From assembly GCA_963802765.1 (NCBI GenBank), contig CAWDJZ010000013.1, forward strand, positions 1 to 64,000: DNA of 64,000 nt, written 5' to 3'. A program made the position numbers and the translations under genes. This DNA is from Gaiellasilicea sp963802765 (GTDB lineage: Bacteria > Actinomycetota > Thermoleophilia > Gaiellales > Gaiellaceae). A model generated the notes under the pieces. It searched no databases. It was not told the origin of the DNA and was given only the letters and a program-made list of their open reading frames with translations. This document shows, piece after piece, positions 1 to 9,236 of the stretch. Each line of letters opens with the position of its first letter. The first letter of the stretch is position 1.

Positions 1-701
1 TTCGGCCTTCCCCAAATCGATGCCGAGATCGCGCGCGGTTTTCCCGCGTCCGGCCGGTGGCGTGACGAGCCACATCACGACCGTGACGATGGCGATCTCC
101 ACGATGACGGAGACGAAACTTTGCCAGAGAAAAATGGTGTGACGAAACGGGATGATGCCGCCCGCGATCATCCCGTTGTTGGCGACGATGTCGCGGATTT
201 GCGGTTGCAACGCGCCCGGGCGTGGCCATTTGCAGGCAGCCGATCCGCTTAAGCCCTGCGCCCACACACTGCCGAGGCCAAGGAAGCTGGCGGCAGCAAG
301 CGCGCGATAATCAACGCCGGCTACGCGGCGCGCGACTCCTTCGCCAAGGACAGCGCTGAAGATGAGACTGAAGCCCCAGTTGAACCACGAGCTGGCCATG
401 GCGAAGAAGGCCACCAGCGCGACGGCGTTGCGCGGTGTGGTGGGCCATGCCGCCAGCGCGCGAATGACTCTTCCGACCGGCCGTGAAGTCGCAAGGACGT
501 GACCGGTGATGATGATGAGCGCCATTTGCAGGGTGAAAGGGATCAATTCCCAGAAGCCTTTGCCCCAGGCGTCGATCACCTGCCGGCACCGTCGAAGGTG
601 TAAAGGCGATGCCCGGCGACGACCACGATAAACGGTGGCGATGAGCGCGAAGATGAAAGCATCGGGCACCCAGCGCTCCAGTCAGTCAGGGCCAGGGCCA
701 T
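1..701 (-). CDS. atoE: Short-chain fatty acid transporter, AtoE family (3' end beyond window, several frameshifts)
   Basis: Reading the minus strand across frames gives a membrane protein typical of the AtoE/TIGR00366 short-chain fatty acid permeases. It starts MALALTDW at 701 and continues through VIDAWGKGFWELIPFTLQ, FFAMASSWFNWGFSLIFSAV and LAAASFLGLGSVWAQGLSGS. It would import acetoacetate or butyrate-like acids across the cytoplasmic membrane. The reading frame is broken near 690, 630, 612 and 594, each by one base. A compensating pair near 235 and 215 turns the expected LQMATPGA into CKWPRPGA. These slips sit in short homopolymers and look like sequencing error. The C-terminus lies beyond position 1. 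The family is recognised with good confidence; function is by homology. Confidence 0.75.
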
Positions 702-790
702 GCGCGAGAAATCCCGCCTCCTCAGGCGCATTCGATTTCTGCGCAGCGCTCGAATCCGGAGCCGTCATGGAAGCTGGCCGCGGAAGCCCC

Positions 791-2071
791 TTACGAGCCG
801 AAGGTTTCGACGCCGTTGCTCTTCAGGTAATCGCGCACTTCCGCGAGGTGCTGGTGGTCGCGCGTTTCGACGGTGCAGAGGACGTGCACGGCGGAGACAT
901 CGGAGCCGGCGAAGGCGCGGTCGTGGACGACTTGCTTGATGCTGGCGCCGGCGGACGCGATTTGCGCCGTCAGGTCGGCGAGGCCGCCCGGGCGGTCGCT
1001 GATGACGGCGCTGAAGCGGGAGAGGCGGCCATCGGAGACGAGGCCGCGCTCGACGACGCGGCTGAGGACGTTCGGGTCGATATTGCCGCCGCAAAGGAGG
1101 ATCACGACTTTCTTGCCGGCGAGCTCGGGGAGTTGACCGGAGAGACAGGCGGCGAGGGGAGTGGCGGCGGCGCCTTCGACGACGCCTTTCTCCAGTTCGA
1201 CAATGCGCAGGATGCTGACGGCGATCTGTTCCTCCGAGACGGTTACGCAGCGGTCGACCCGGTCCCGGGCGACGGCAAAGGCGTTCGAGCCGACGGTCGG
1301 AATGGCGAGGCCGTCCGCGAGGGTCGCCTGCGTGTTGATCCGCGTCGGCTGCCCTTCCCGGAGCGCGGCGGAAAAGCTCGCCACGTTTTCCGCTTCGACG
1401 GCGATGACCTTCGCGTGTGGCCGGAGCGTTTTCACCGCGAGCGCCACACCGGCCAGCAAACCGCCGCCGCCGACCGGCACCACCACGGCGTCGAGATCCG
1501 GCACCTGCTCGACGATTTCGAGGCCCATCGTGCCCTGCCCGGCAATGATCGCCGGATCATCGTAGCCATCGATATAGGCCAGCCCCCGCTCCTTGGCCAA
1601 TTCGTGCGCGTAGGCTTTGGCCTCGCCAAAATCCTTCCCGTGCATGACGACGGTGGCGCCCAGCTTCTGGCAATTGCTCACTTTGATCAGCGGCGCGAAA
1701 CGCGGCATCACGACGGTGGCGGGAATGCCGAGCAGTTTGCCCTGATACGCGAGCGCCTGGGCGTGATTGCCGGCGGAGGCGGCAATGACTCCGCGCTTCT
1801 GTTGCTCGGGCGGGAGCTGCGCGAGGGCGTTGCGTGCACCGCGCTCCTTAAAGCTGCCGGTGCGCTGGAGGTTGTCGAGTTTGCAATAAATCTCCATGCC
1901 GGTGAGCTCGCTCAGCGGGATGGATTGCGGGCAGGGGGAGTAGTAAACCGCCCCTTTGATGCGTTCTCGCGCCGCCTCCACGTCCGCGAAGGAGACGGGG
2001 GAGACTGCAGGTTGTTGGTCGATCGTTAGGGTGGAGCCGCCGCCGTCCATCCTGCTTTCATCCACCAACAA
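791..2071 (-). CDS. Threonine ammonia-lyase (threonine dehydratase) with C-terminal ACT domain
   Basis: 426 residues. This is a PLP fold-type II enzyme that deaminates threonine (or serine) to 2-oxobutyrate and ammonia. The PLP lysine is K75 in TGSFKERGAR. The phosphate-binding glycine loop GGGG is at about 201-204, and ASAGNH at about 98-103 is also typical. A single ACT domain (about residues 350-426, starting FSAVISDRPGGLADL) fits the short, catabolic-type enzymes rather than the long biosynthetic IlvA with two ACT-like modules. The 2071 start is the first available; the internal Met8 is an alternative. It lies 90 bp downstream of the AtoE start and next to the sensor kinase gene, all on one strand. 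No frameshift is seen here. Confidence 0.9.
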   Translation of the reverse strand: MLVDESRMDGGGSTLTIDQQPAVSPVSFADVEAARERIKGAVYYSPCPQSIPLSELTGMEIYCKLDNLQRTGSFKERGARNALAQLPPEQQKRGVIAASAGNHAQALAYQGKLLGIPATVVMPRFAPLIKVSNCQKLGATVVMHGKDFGEAKAYAHELAKERGLAYIDGYDDPAIIAGQGTMGLEIVEQVPDLDAVVVPVGGGGLLAGVALAVKTLRPHAKVIAVEAENVASFSAALREGQPTRINTQATLADGLAIPTVGSNAFAVARDRVDRCVTVSEEQIAVSILRIVELEKGVVEGAAATPLAACLSGQLPELAGKKVVILLCGGNIDPNVLSRVVERGLVSDGRLSRFSAVISDRPGGLADLTAQIASAGASIKQVVHDRAFAGSDVSAVHVLCTVETRDHQHLAEVRDYLKSNGVETFGS

Positions 2072-2074
2072 CCG

Positions 2075-3645
2075 TCATTCATCAACTTTGCGGTCGAGCA
2101 CCTCGCGGACTTTGACCGCGAGCTGCTCGGCATCGAACGGTTTCGGCAGGAAGAACATGCCGGTCGCGCCGCCCTCGATCTGGAGTGAAGCATCGAGGTA
2201 GCCGGAGATAAAAATGACCTGGGTGGCGGGACTCGTCTGGCGCAGCCAATCGGCGAAATGCCGACCGCTCATCTGTGGCATTACGACATCGGTCAGGAGG
2301 AGGTGCAACCGGCGGCCATTCTCCGCTTCGAGCAGGCGCTGGGCGTCATCGCCGCGGGCCGCTTCCAGGACGTGATAGCCCAGCGAACGCAGGGTCCGCA
2401 CGGAAATGTGGCGGACACTGACATCATCTTCGAGCACGAGGATTGTTTCCGTGCCGGCAGGTAGCTTGCGCGCGCCCGGTTTCTTGTATGGCGCCGGGGC
2501 GGGGGCCGCGAGCTTTGGCAGGTAAATTGTGGCGGTGGTGCCGCGGCCCAGTTCGCTCTCGATGCAGAGCTGGCCACCGCTTTGCTGCACGATGCCGTAG
2601 CTGGTCGCCAGTCCGAGGCCGCTGCGCCGCTCATCGTGTTTGGTGGTGAAGAAGGGTTCAAACAGGTGCGTCTTGACCTCGTCCGTCATGCCGGCGCCGT
2701 TGTCGGTCACGCTGATGGAGACGTATTCGCCGGGCGCGATCTGATCGGAACAGGCGTGCGGCTGTGAATCGCTGATGCGAAGCATGCCGGTGGCGATGGT
2801 GACGCGGCCGCTGTGTGGGATCGCATCGCGTGCATTCACGACCAGATTAACAATGATCTGCGTCATCTGGCCGGGGTCGAATCGGACGTGCGCGCCGTCG
2901 GGCGAGCGAAGCAGGTCGCATTCGATGGCGATGTGTTCGCCGACGAGCCGCAGCAGGGAACGCTCGAGATTGGTGATGAGCGCATTGACGTCGATTACCC
3001 GCGGATCAAGCGGGTGTTTGCGGCTGAAAGCGAGTAGTTGACTGGTCAGGGCGGAGGCGCGGCCCGCGGCGCTCCGGATCTCGCGGATGTGGCTGGAGGT
3101 CTGTCCCTTCGGCCCGAGATCTTCGAGCAGGAGGTCGCTGTAGCCGAGGATCGCGGTGAGGAAGTTATTAAAGTCGTGCGCCACCCCGCCGGCGAGCTGG
3201 CCGAACGCTTCCATCTTCTGCGAGCGGCAAAGCTGATCCTGCAATTGCTTCCGCGCGGTGATGTCCATGAGCGAGCCGACAAACCGCTCCGCTCGACCGG
3301 CGGGATCGCGCACGATGGCGGCGCGCTCGAGCAAATGCAGATAGCGCCCGTCGGCGTGCCGGAAACGGTATTCGCCGCTCCAATGTTCCGCGCGCGCCAC
3401 CGCCTCGCGGATGCTCTGCGCGGTGTGGGCGCGATCTTCAGGGTGGAGGTGCTTCTGCCAGAAGCCGATCTCCGCCGGGACCGCCGACGATTCGTACCCG
3501 AGGAGCGATTCCAGCCCCTGCGGCCACTCCAGCGCGCCGGTGGTTACATCCCAATCCCGAATCGCGTCATTTGTCGCCCGCGCCGCCAGCGCAAAATGTT
3601 CCGCACCTTCAAACGGGCTGCTTTCAAGCGGGAAAGAATCGTTTC
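2075..3645 (-). CDS. PAS-domain hybrid sensor histidine kinase with receiver domain
   Basis: The N-terminal part is a PAS_3-type sensor with a PAC tail (RFVGSLMDITARK). The H-box follows, GGVAHDFNNFLTAI with the phospho-accepting His, then an HATPase domain with VVNARDAI, DNGAGM and GLGLATSYGIV. A C-terminal receiver domain carries the phospho-Asp in LLLTDVVMPQMSG and the conserved lysine in LPKPF. It should be a cytoplasmic kinase, since no membrane segment is visible. An open frame without a start codon extends to about 3645 and completes the PAS fold. A stop (TGA) just upstream suggests the true N-terminus is hidden by an indel; the first usable start, GTG at 3400, would cut the PAS domain. 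It ends 4 bp before the threonine ammonia-lyase start. Confidence 0.85.
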
Positions 3646-3897
3646 ATGCGCTTGCGAAGTCTGTGCGGTGTCGTGATCTGGTGGCTCTCGTCTGACCTGC
3701 AGGTGTGTAATGGATGGCATGATTCAGGTCAGCGGAACCCACGTTGAGATCAGCTAATCGCATGCCGATGTGAGCTGAGCGCCGAAATCGAATAGCGAAG
3801 GTTTTTACCGTCATATCGCGAATCAAAAACCACAATTTGTATCAAGTCTCAAAGGAGGTCGCGAGGTGACAGGATCCGCAGTTGCGCGAAGCGTGAG

Positions 3898-4480
3898 TCA
3901 CATCTTTGCGAGTTCGTTTCCGCTGGGAGGCAACCGACGCGCGGCCGCGGTCAGGAGCTGCTTCTCTTCCGGAAGAAGGACGGCGCGTTCCGCGAAGGGA
4001 AGAAACTCACGCGCGCGCTCGAACTTTCCATTCTCGACGAGAAACACGACGTAATAGGCAGCAAGCGTCGGGACGCGCAGCTCTTCCGTTTTGAAGCTTT
4101 CCATGAGCTGAAGCGCTTCCGCGCACTCGCCTTCCGTGTGCAGGGCGAAGGCGTAAGTGGCGGCGAAGGCGCGGTTCTCGGGATGCTCGGTGTGGAGACG
4201 AAGCGCGAGGCGACGCGCGGTGCTGTCGCCATTGAGAAGAAGGCCGAGGCTGGCGCAGTTGTTCGCGGCCACGAGATCGTTCGGGTTCAATTCGGTCGCG
4301 CGCTTCGCCACGCGCAGCAAACCGCGCGTATCCTCCGTTGCCTTGTAGATGTGCTGCAAAGCGGAGAGAGCGGTCCTGGCGTGTTCGGCAGAGCGGGCCA
4401 TTTTTCTCCCACCACGCTTCGGCAGCTTCGGCTCGGTACCCCCAGCCTTCCGCTGCGCGATGGCGCCTCAATCGGCTCAT
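3898..4480 (-). CDS. TPR-repeat protein (C-terminal part, one frameshift)
   Basis: Helical-repeat protein with at least three TPR-like units. Landmarks are ATELNPNDLVAANNCASLGL, ENRAFAATYAFALHTEGECAEA and VPTLAAYYVVFLVENGKFERA. TPRs are protein-interaction scaffolds, so no enzymatic role is proposed. The clean frame begins at 4401, but the sequence before it (AEAWWEK) is in another frame. An A-run near 4395 (gaaaaatgg) reads correctly if one A is removed, joining AWWEK to MARSAEHA. The N-terminus cannot be defined because the compositional boundary lies close upstream; 4480 is only the nearest in-frame ATG after correction. Protein interactions and process are unknown. Confidence 0.6.
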
Positions 4481-4552
4481 CGCGAGCCGCGATCGTAACG
4501 CGTGGTGCGTGGGCCGTTGCGGGAATAACGGTCGAGTGGACATTCCTCCTCC
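4400..4552. other. Compositional boundary and possible contig join
   Basis: Left of this segment GC is moderate, with AT-rich gaps (for example 3780-3850). Right of it GC is very high and stays so to 64 kb. Immediately upstream of the PIG-L gene end, on the minus strand, a strong Shine-Dalgarno (GGAGGAGGA) precedes an ATG at 4543 that opens a frame MSTRPLFPQRP. That frame seems to run into the TPR protein rather than continue a recognisable gene. No transposase, att-like repeat or tRNA marks the boundary. Confidence 0.5.
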
Positions 4553-5188
4553 TCACGCGACGATTCGGTAGACCTGGAAGCACTCCGCGAACTCACGGTT
4601 CACGTTGATGCCGTGCACGCGGGCGAGGTTCCAGACGTACTCGGGGTTGGCGTAGCGCCGATGCTGCTGTGAGGCGTACCGCTCGAGCGCGGCGACCTTG
4701 CGCTCGACGTGCCGCTGCTCGAGCGCGATGTACGCGCCGTAGGCGAAGTCGAAGTTGTTCCACGGGATCTCGTAGCCGAGCACGGTCGTCCGCTTGAAGG
4801 CGCGGAGGCCTTCCTGGGCGATCGTCTGGTGGTCCTGGTGCACGTCGTGGTGGGAGGGCTGGAAGACCGCGTCCGGCTTCAGCTCGTCCCACAGCCGTAC
4901 GAGCAGCTCGAGGATGTCCTGACGTCGCTCCGGGAACGTGCGGACGTCGAAGTCGTGCACCGCGAGCTGCGCTTCGGCGATCCCGAGCTCGCCGGTCGCG
5001 TCGCGAACCTCGCGTGCGAGCGTGTCCGGCGGGAAGCCGGGGGGAAGCGAGCGGGTGGCGATCGAGAAGGCGTGGTAGTGCACCTCGACCCCGGCCTCGA
5101 CGAGGCGCGCCATCGTGCCGCCGCAGCCGAACTCACCGTCGTCGGTATGCGGCGCGAGCACGAGCACGCGCTTCCACGTTTCGATCAC
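4553..5188 (-). CDS. PIG-L/LmbE family deacetylase
   Basis: 211 residues. Members are zinc-dependent N-deacetylases acting on N-acetylglucosamine conjugates and related polysaccharide or glycolipid intermediates. The signature metal motif is APHTDDGEFGCGG at residues 12-24 (family form HPDDE). The second motif, PSHHDVHQDH at 111-120, supplies further metal and catalytic histidines. The length is normal for the family. It ends next to the boundary at 4.5 kb, and the O-antigen ligase-like gene begins the run upstream of it with a 4-bp overlap (5185-5188). This links it to surface-polysaccharide assembly; the exact substrate is unknown. Confidence 0.88.
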   Translation of the reverse strand: MIETWKRVLVLAPHTDDGEFGCGGTMARLVEAGVEVHYHAFSIATRSLPPGFPPDTLAREVRDATGELGIAEAQLAVHDFDVRTFPERRQDILELLVRLWDELKPDAVFQPSHHDVHQDHQTIAQEGLRAFKRTTVLGYEIPWNNFDFAYGAYIALEQRHVERKVAALERYASQQHRRYANPEYVWNLARVHGINVNREFAECFQVYRIVA

Positions 5189-6636
5189 AGGGCCGGCTCT
5201 ACCTCACGAGCACGCTGAGCGACAGCCAGCGCCACCAGGCCGAGCAGGGCCCACATGGTCGGATCCTCGAAGAGCGCGTTGTAGAAGAGGCTGTGCACGG
5301 CGATCGCGCCAAGCGTAAGGCCCGCGACGACCCCGAGGCGACCCGCATCCGACCGGCTACGGACTCGGAACGCGGCCCAGAGCGCGGCCGCACCCAGCCA
5401 GGCCAGGAGCGCCAGCCCCGGCAGGCCGGTCTCGGCGGCAACCGTCACCGGGGTCGAATGCGACGCCGCCCGCTTCGGCTCGCGGCCGGGCAGCCCCGTC
5501 CGGTCGGCGAAGGCCCGCTTGAAGCTGCCGGTGCCGACCCCCGCGACAGGGTGATCTGCCGCGATTCGGAGCCCGTTCGAGACCAGGCCCGCCCGCCCGC
5601 TCGAGGCGGCGTCCAGGCCGGCCTTCGACTCCTCGAGCAGCCGGTTGCGGACCTGCGGCGTGGCGAAGCCGACCGAGACCAGCACGACGGCGAGCAGCCC
5701 GAGAGTCGCAGCGGCGCGCCATCGCCACACAAGGGTGGCGATCGCAAGCGTGCCCGCGATCAGTGCGACGAAGCTCGATTGCGAGAACGAGAAGAGCAGG
5801 CCGGCCCAGGTCGCAGCGATCGCCGCGATCGCGGCCGCGGCCAGTCCGCCCCGGAGGCCGAGCAGCAGCAATGCGAGCGTCGCGAGAATCGCGACGACGA
5901 GATAGCGGCCGTAGATCGACGGATCCCAGAAGACGGAGTTGACGCGGAAGAACGGGGCGTAGGCGTTGTCCACGATCAGCTTCGGGTTCCAGAAGACCTC
6001 GCGCGTCGCCCACTGGTAGAGACCGACGGCGGCGTAGGCGAGCGCCGTTGCCGCGAGCGCGGCGTAGAGCCAGACCACCATGCGCCGGCGCCACGGCAGC
6101 CGGGCGAAGCCGATCGCGAGCAACCCGAACGGAAGCACGAACGCGGCGAGGAAGATCGACCCTTCGCGGACATCGTCGGTCCAGAGGAGCGCGAGACCGG
6201 TCCAGGCGACGACGGCGGCGAGCGGGATCGCGAGCGGCCCGAGCTCGCGCGTTCGCTCGTCGCCTCGCAGCAGGCGCCAGCCGAGGGCCAGTGCGAACGA
6301 CGCGACCACGAAGTAGAGCGGCAGCAGCAGGTTGGCGTCCTCGGCACCGACGTCGACCGGGACGCGAATCGGGATGCAGGCGAGGGTCGCGAAAGCGAGC
6401 GCCCAGGGCCAGCGGAGCAGTACCGCCGCGCCGCCGACGGCGAGCGCGAGCCCGACGACCCCCGCAGCGGCGAGCTCGACCTCGCGCCCCGCCGGCGCGA
6501 GGTAGAGCCCGAGAACGGCCGAGCCGAGCGCCCAGGCGACGAGTCCGGCGAGCCGGAGGTCGCGCCGCGTCGCGAGAAAGAGCAGCGCGAGGCCGGCGCA
6601 CGCGACCGGGCCGGCGAGGCGGGCGAGCTCGGTCAA
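5185..6636 (-). CDS. O-antigen ligase / Wzy-like polysaccharide polymerase, multi-pass membrane protein
   Basis: About 483 residues with roughly a dozen hydrophobic segments, for example LACIPIRVPVDVGAED, AAFVLPFGLLAIGFARLPW and GLLFSFSQSSFVALIAGTL. The large periplasmic loop characteristic of the Wzy_C/O-antigen ligase family contains RAGLVSNGLRIAADHPVAGV followed by GTGSF and a HSTPVTVAAETGLPGL stretch. Such enzymes polymerise or ligate lipid-linked oligosaccharides at the outer face of the membrane. I chose the TTG at 6636, which overlaps the previous stop by 4 bp (TTGA); the longer frame upstream is a shadow of the neighbouring gene. It is cotranscribed with the PIG-L gene. Polymerase versus ligase cannot be decided. 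Confidence 0.82.
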   Translation of the reverse strand: MTELARLAGPVACAGLALLFLATRRDLRLAGLVAWALGSAVLGLYLAPAGREVELAAAGVVGLALAVGGAAVLLRWPWALAFATLACIPIRVPVDVGAEDANLLLPLYFVVASFALALGWRLLRGDERTRELGPLAIPLAAVVAWTGLALLWTDDVREGSIFLAAFVLPFGLLAIGFARLPWRRRMVVWLYAALAATALAYAAVGLYQWATREVFWNPKLIVDNAYAPFFRVNSVFWDPSIYGRYLVVAILATLALLLLGLRGGLAAAAIAAIAATWAGLLFSFSQSSFVALIAGTLAIATLVWRWRAAATLGLLAVVLVSVGFATPQVRNRLLEESKAGLDAASSGRAGLVSNGLRIAADHPVAGVGTGSFKRAFADRTGLPGREPKRAASHSTPVTVAAETGLPGLALLAWLGAAALWAAFRVRSRSDAGRLGVVAGLTLGAIAVHSLFYNALFEDPTMWALLGLVALAVAQRAREVEPAL

Positions 6637-7568
6637 CGCACGGGCTCCCGCACGAACACAGCTGCGCGGGCGGCGTGACCGTTCGCGGTAACCGTCAGCG
6701 TGTAGCGCCCCTTCTGCAGCGGCGCGCGGATCCGCAGAGTGCCGGGAGCAGCGACGCCGCTGCGCCTGCCCAGCGTCCAGCGCACCCTCCGCGCATCGGA
6801 CGAGACCCGGATCGGGAAACGGGCTCCCGCGACGGCGTCGATCCGGTCGCGGCCGAGCGCGACGTAGCGGACGACGAGCGTCGGGAACCGGACCGCGTCG
6901 CCGATGTTGCCGGCCGGGTCGCGCGGGCGCAGTGCGAGCGCGTATGCCCCCTGGTCGACCGGCTCGCCGTCGATGCGCCCGTACCACCTGAGTGAATCGC
7001 GGTCGCGCGGGAACCGGGTCTCGACACGCTTGATCCCGTCGACGTAGAGCAATGCTCTGGCCCGCTCGTCGAGCTCGTAGCGGACGCCGACGCTGTCGCG
7101 GCGCCTGTCGCCGTCGGGTGAGATCACGAGCGGCCGGGCGACGGCGGCGGTGACCGCCGGCGGCGTGACATCGATCCGGATCGGATTCGGCAGCACGATC
7201 GTCTGCCGCTCCTCACGGAGGCGGATCCGAGGCCGGTAGCTGCCCTCGGGCAGAACCTCACCGGAGTCGTCGCGACCGTCCCACTGGAGCTCGACAGGCC
7301 CGGCCGGGTATCTCCGCCCACGCTCGATCGTCCGCACGACGTTGTCGGAGCCGTCCACGATCCCGACATCGAGCCGGTCGCCCTCGCGCAGCCGGAACGA
7401 AATCGCGGCCGTCTCCGTGTCACACGCGCACACAGGCGAGAAGACGTCGGCGACCTTGGTGCCCCGGATCGGGCTCGGCTGCGACTTCAGACCCTGAGTG
7501 AGGACGAATGCCGCGGCGGTGGCCGCGAGGAGCGCAACCACGAGCACGGTCGAGGCGATCCGGGCCAA
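6633..7568 (-). CDS. Secreted or membrane-anchored protein with FlgD-Ig-like domains
   Basis: 311 residues. An N-terminal hydrophobic segment (residues 5-25, STVLVVALLAATAAAFVLTQ) acts as signal peptide or anchor. Two FlgD-Ig/Big-like units follow, recognised by WDGRDDSGEVLPEGSYRPRI at about 95-114 and VISPDGDRRRDSVGVRYEL further on. The C-terminus is also beta-rich (KGRYTLTVTANGHAARAAVF). The Asn-Pro-Asp-Gly-type phrase ISPDGDR is common in adhesin-like C-terminal sorting or Ig modules of extracellular proteins. It heads a three-gene minus-strand run with the O-antigen ligase and PIG-L genes, so a surface-glycan role is likely. No catalytic motif is visible. Confidence 0.7.
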   Translation of the reverse strand: MARIASTVLVVALLAATAAAFVLTQGLKSQPSPIRGTKVADVFSPVCACDTETAAISFRLREGDRLDVGIVDGSDNVVRTIERGRRYPAGPVELQWDGRDDSGEVLPEGSYRPRIRLREERQTIVLPNPIRIDVTPPAVTAAVARPLVISPDGDRRRDSVGVRYELDERARALLYVDGIKRVETRFPRDRDSLRWYGRIDGEPVDQGAYALALRPRDPAGNIGDAVRFPTLVVRYVALGRDRIDAVAGARFPIRVSSDARRVRWTLGRRSGVAAPGTLRIRAPLQKGRYTLTVTANGHAARAAVFVREPVR

Positions 7569-7661
7569 AGCGTGGTGATTCTAGTGACGCCGCTTGCACG
7601 TCCCGGAGCCGTCGCGGTGCGCTCGCCGCGCAGCCCCGAGCCGCTCGGCTACCGTCAGCGC

Positions 7662-8156
7662 ATGCGACGTATTGCCGACCCTTATCGCGATACGACGGTG
7701 ATCGACGCGCGGGCGCCCCGCTTCAACCAGGCGGTCGTGGGCCTCCTGTCGCTGCTCGCGGTCACGACGGGTCCGTGGTGGCTCCTCGCCCTCCTGGCGG
7801 CGCAGCTCGTCGTCGGGCTGACCCTGGGCCGTCGCTACTGCCTGCCCTGCCTCGCCTACTTCGAGCTCGTGCAGCCGCGGTTCGGGGAGGGGCCGCTCGA
7901 GGACGCTCGGCCGCCGCGGTTCGCCAACATGGTCGGCGTCGTCTTCCTCACCGCCGCGAGCCTCGCCTTCGTCGCAGGTGCGGACGTCCTCGGAACACTC
8001 CTCGGAGCGCTGGTCGCCGCGCTCGCGCTTCTCGCTGCTGCAACCGGGCTGTGCGTCGGCTGCGAGGCGTACAAGCTCGGCTACCGGCTCACGGGCAGGA
8101 GGTTCGTCTCCTGCCCGCTGCCGCCGCAGCCGTCGCCGAGCTCGCGCAGTCTCTAG
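7662..8156 (+). CDS. DUF4395 membrane protein
   Basis: About 164 residues from ATG 7662 (MRRIADPYRDT). The upstream in-frame codons read through non-coding sequence, so the shorter start is preferred. The family hallmark is DxRxPRFNQ near the start (IDARAPRFNQAVVG), then two hydrophobic hairpins and a conserved cysteine pattern GRRYCLPC and GLCVGCEAYKLGYRL. Two CxxC motifs, YCLPC and LCVGC, invite thiol chemistry. DUF4395 proteins are often found beside thioredoxins, rhodaneses or sulfur genes. Here the gene is convergent with a sulfate-binding protein (4-bp overlap of stops) and close to cysHDN. The molecular function is not established. Confidence 0.75.
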   Translation: MRRIADPYRDTTVIDARAPRFNQAVVGLLSLLAVTTGPWWLLALLAAQLVVGLTLGRRYCLPCLAYFELVQPRFGEGPLEDARPPRFANMVGVVFLTAASLAFVAGADVLGTLLGALVAALALLAAATGLCVGCEAYKLGYRLTGRRFVSCPLPPQPSPSSRSL

Positions 8157-9149
8157 TCGGTCGGCTCGCCGAGCTCGCGCTGGACCTCGGCCATGAAGCC
8201 GGTCTCCCGGTCGAAGAACTCGCTCTGCACGCTCTCCCAGCCGCCGACGTCCTGGATCGTGAAGAGGCTCGCCGGCGTCGGATAGTCGAACGTCTCGAGC
8301 ACCGTCTTCGACAACCGGCCGGTACCCCTCGCCGCCGAAGATCTTCTGCGCTTCGTCCGTGAGCAGGAACTCGACGAAGTCGCGGCCCGCCTGCGAGGCG
8401 TCGTTCGTCGCCGCGACCGGGTTCTCGATCAGGATCGTCTCGTCGGGGACGACGTAGTCGAACGGCTGGCCCTGGCGCTGGGCGAAGATCGCCTCGTTCT
8501 CGTACGCGAGCAGGACGTCGCCCTTGCCGGCGGCGAAAGTCGTGAGGGACTCGCGGGCGCTCTTGTCCTGGACGACCACGTTGGCGAAGAGCTTGCGCAG
8601 GTACTCGCGCGCCTCCTCCTCGCTCTTGCCCTGCTCGAGCTGCGCGCCGTAGCCGGCCATCACGTTCCAGCGGGCTCCGCCGGACGTGAAGGGATTCGGC
8701 GTCACGACCTCGACGCCCTCCTGCAGCAGGTCGTCCCAGCCGCGGATCCCCTTCGGGTTGTCCTCGCGGACGATGAAGACGACGACGGAGTCGGTGACCA
8801 TGCCCTTGTGCTCGCCCGCCTTCCAGTCGGCGTCCACGACGCCCGCGTCGACGAGCCGCGTCATGTCGGGCTCGAGCGAGAACGCGACCACGTCGGCGGC
8901 GAGCCCGGCCTCGACGGCGCGGCTCTGCTCGCCCGAGCTGCCGTACGACTGGTCGAACTCGACGGCCTCACCCCGGCCGGCCTTGAAGGCGTCGATCAGC
9001 TTCGCGTACGCCTCGCGGGGCGTCGAGTAGGCGACGAGGCGGACGGTGCCACCGCTCGCGCCCTCGGGCGCCGAGCCTTCGGACGAAGAGCCGCCGCAGC
9101 CCGCGAGGACGAGTCCGGCGAGGAGGAACGAGCAGACGAGTGAGCGCAT
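8153..9149 (-). CDS. sbp: Sulfate ABC transporter substrate-binding lipoprotein (one frameshift)
   Basis: The N-terminus is a lipoprotein signal with lipobox LAGCGG (Cys18). The mature protein matches the sulfate/thiosulfate-binding family: VVAFSLEPDMTRLVDAG, DNPKGIRGWDDLL, NPFTSGGARWNVMAGYGAQL and VLLAYENEAIF. It delivers sulfate to a CysTWA-type importer, but no permease or ATPase gene is adjacent. Near 8322 one base is missing: the frame changes from YRPV and resumes in the next frame as KTVLETFDYP and ends GELGEPTD at the TAG at 8153. The correct protein is therefore about 331 residues, not the long chimeric frame continuing to 7581. It is divergent from cysH across an 87-bp gap. Confidence 0.88.
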
Positions 9150-9236
9150 AGGTCTTCTCCACCAATCCCGTAGACTTTATTCCTGAGATTAGTAGCAGTT
9201 ATACGAACACGGCGTGCGCTGGTACGATCCGACCCG
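9150..9236. promoter_or_regulatory. Divergent promoter region between sbp and cysH
   Basis: This 87-bp gap separates the divergent sulfate-binding gene and cysH. It is locally AT-richer than its surroundings (9170-9205). TACGAT at 9223-9228 is a plausible -10 for cysH with an almost leaderless start at 9237. A GGAG precedes the sbp ATG on the other strand. No recognisable regulator site or riboswitch is seen. Confidence 0.4.

Noticed and set aside
3646..3897. Possible short gene with a strong RBS on the plus strand (near 3855)
   Set aside because: The resulting frame is antisense to the TPR gene and has no protein-like pattern; only an AT-rich gap remains.
4400..4552. Horizontal transfer boundary or integrated island
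   Set aside because: No integrase, tRNA or flanking repeat; an assembly join fits better.
5014..6678. Long plus-strand open frame (over 550 codons) opposite the O-antigen ligase gene
   Set aside because: It is a GC-driven antisense frame, rich in Arg/Glu/Gly with no fold-like pattern; the minus strand holds a clear membrane protein. The same holds for many long frames elsewhere (for example 10743-12407 minus, 13881-15971 plus, 54376-55935 plus).
7581..8152. Long C-terminal extension of the sulfate-binding protein
   Set aside because: It arises from the frameshift near 8322; the corrected frame ends at 8153, and the region codes for DUF4395 on the other strand.
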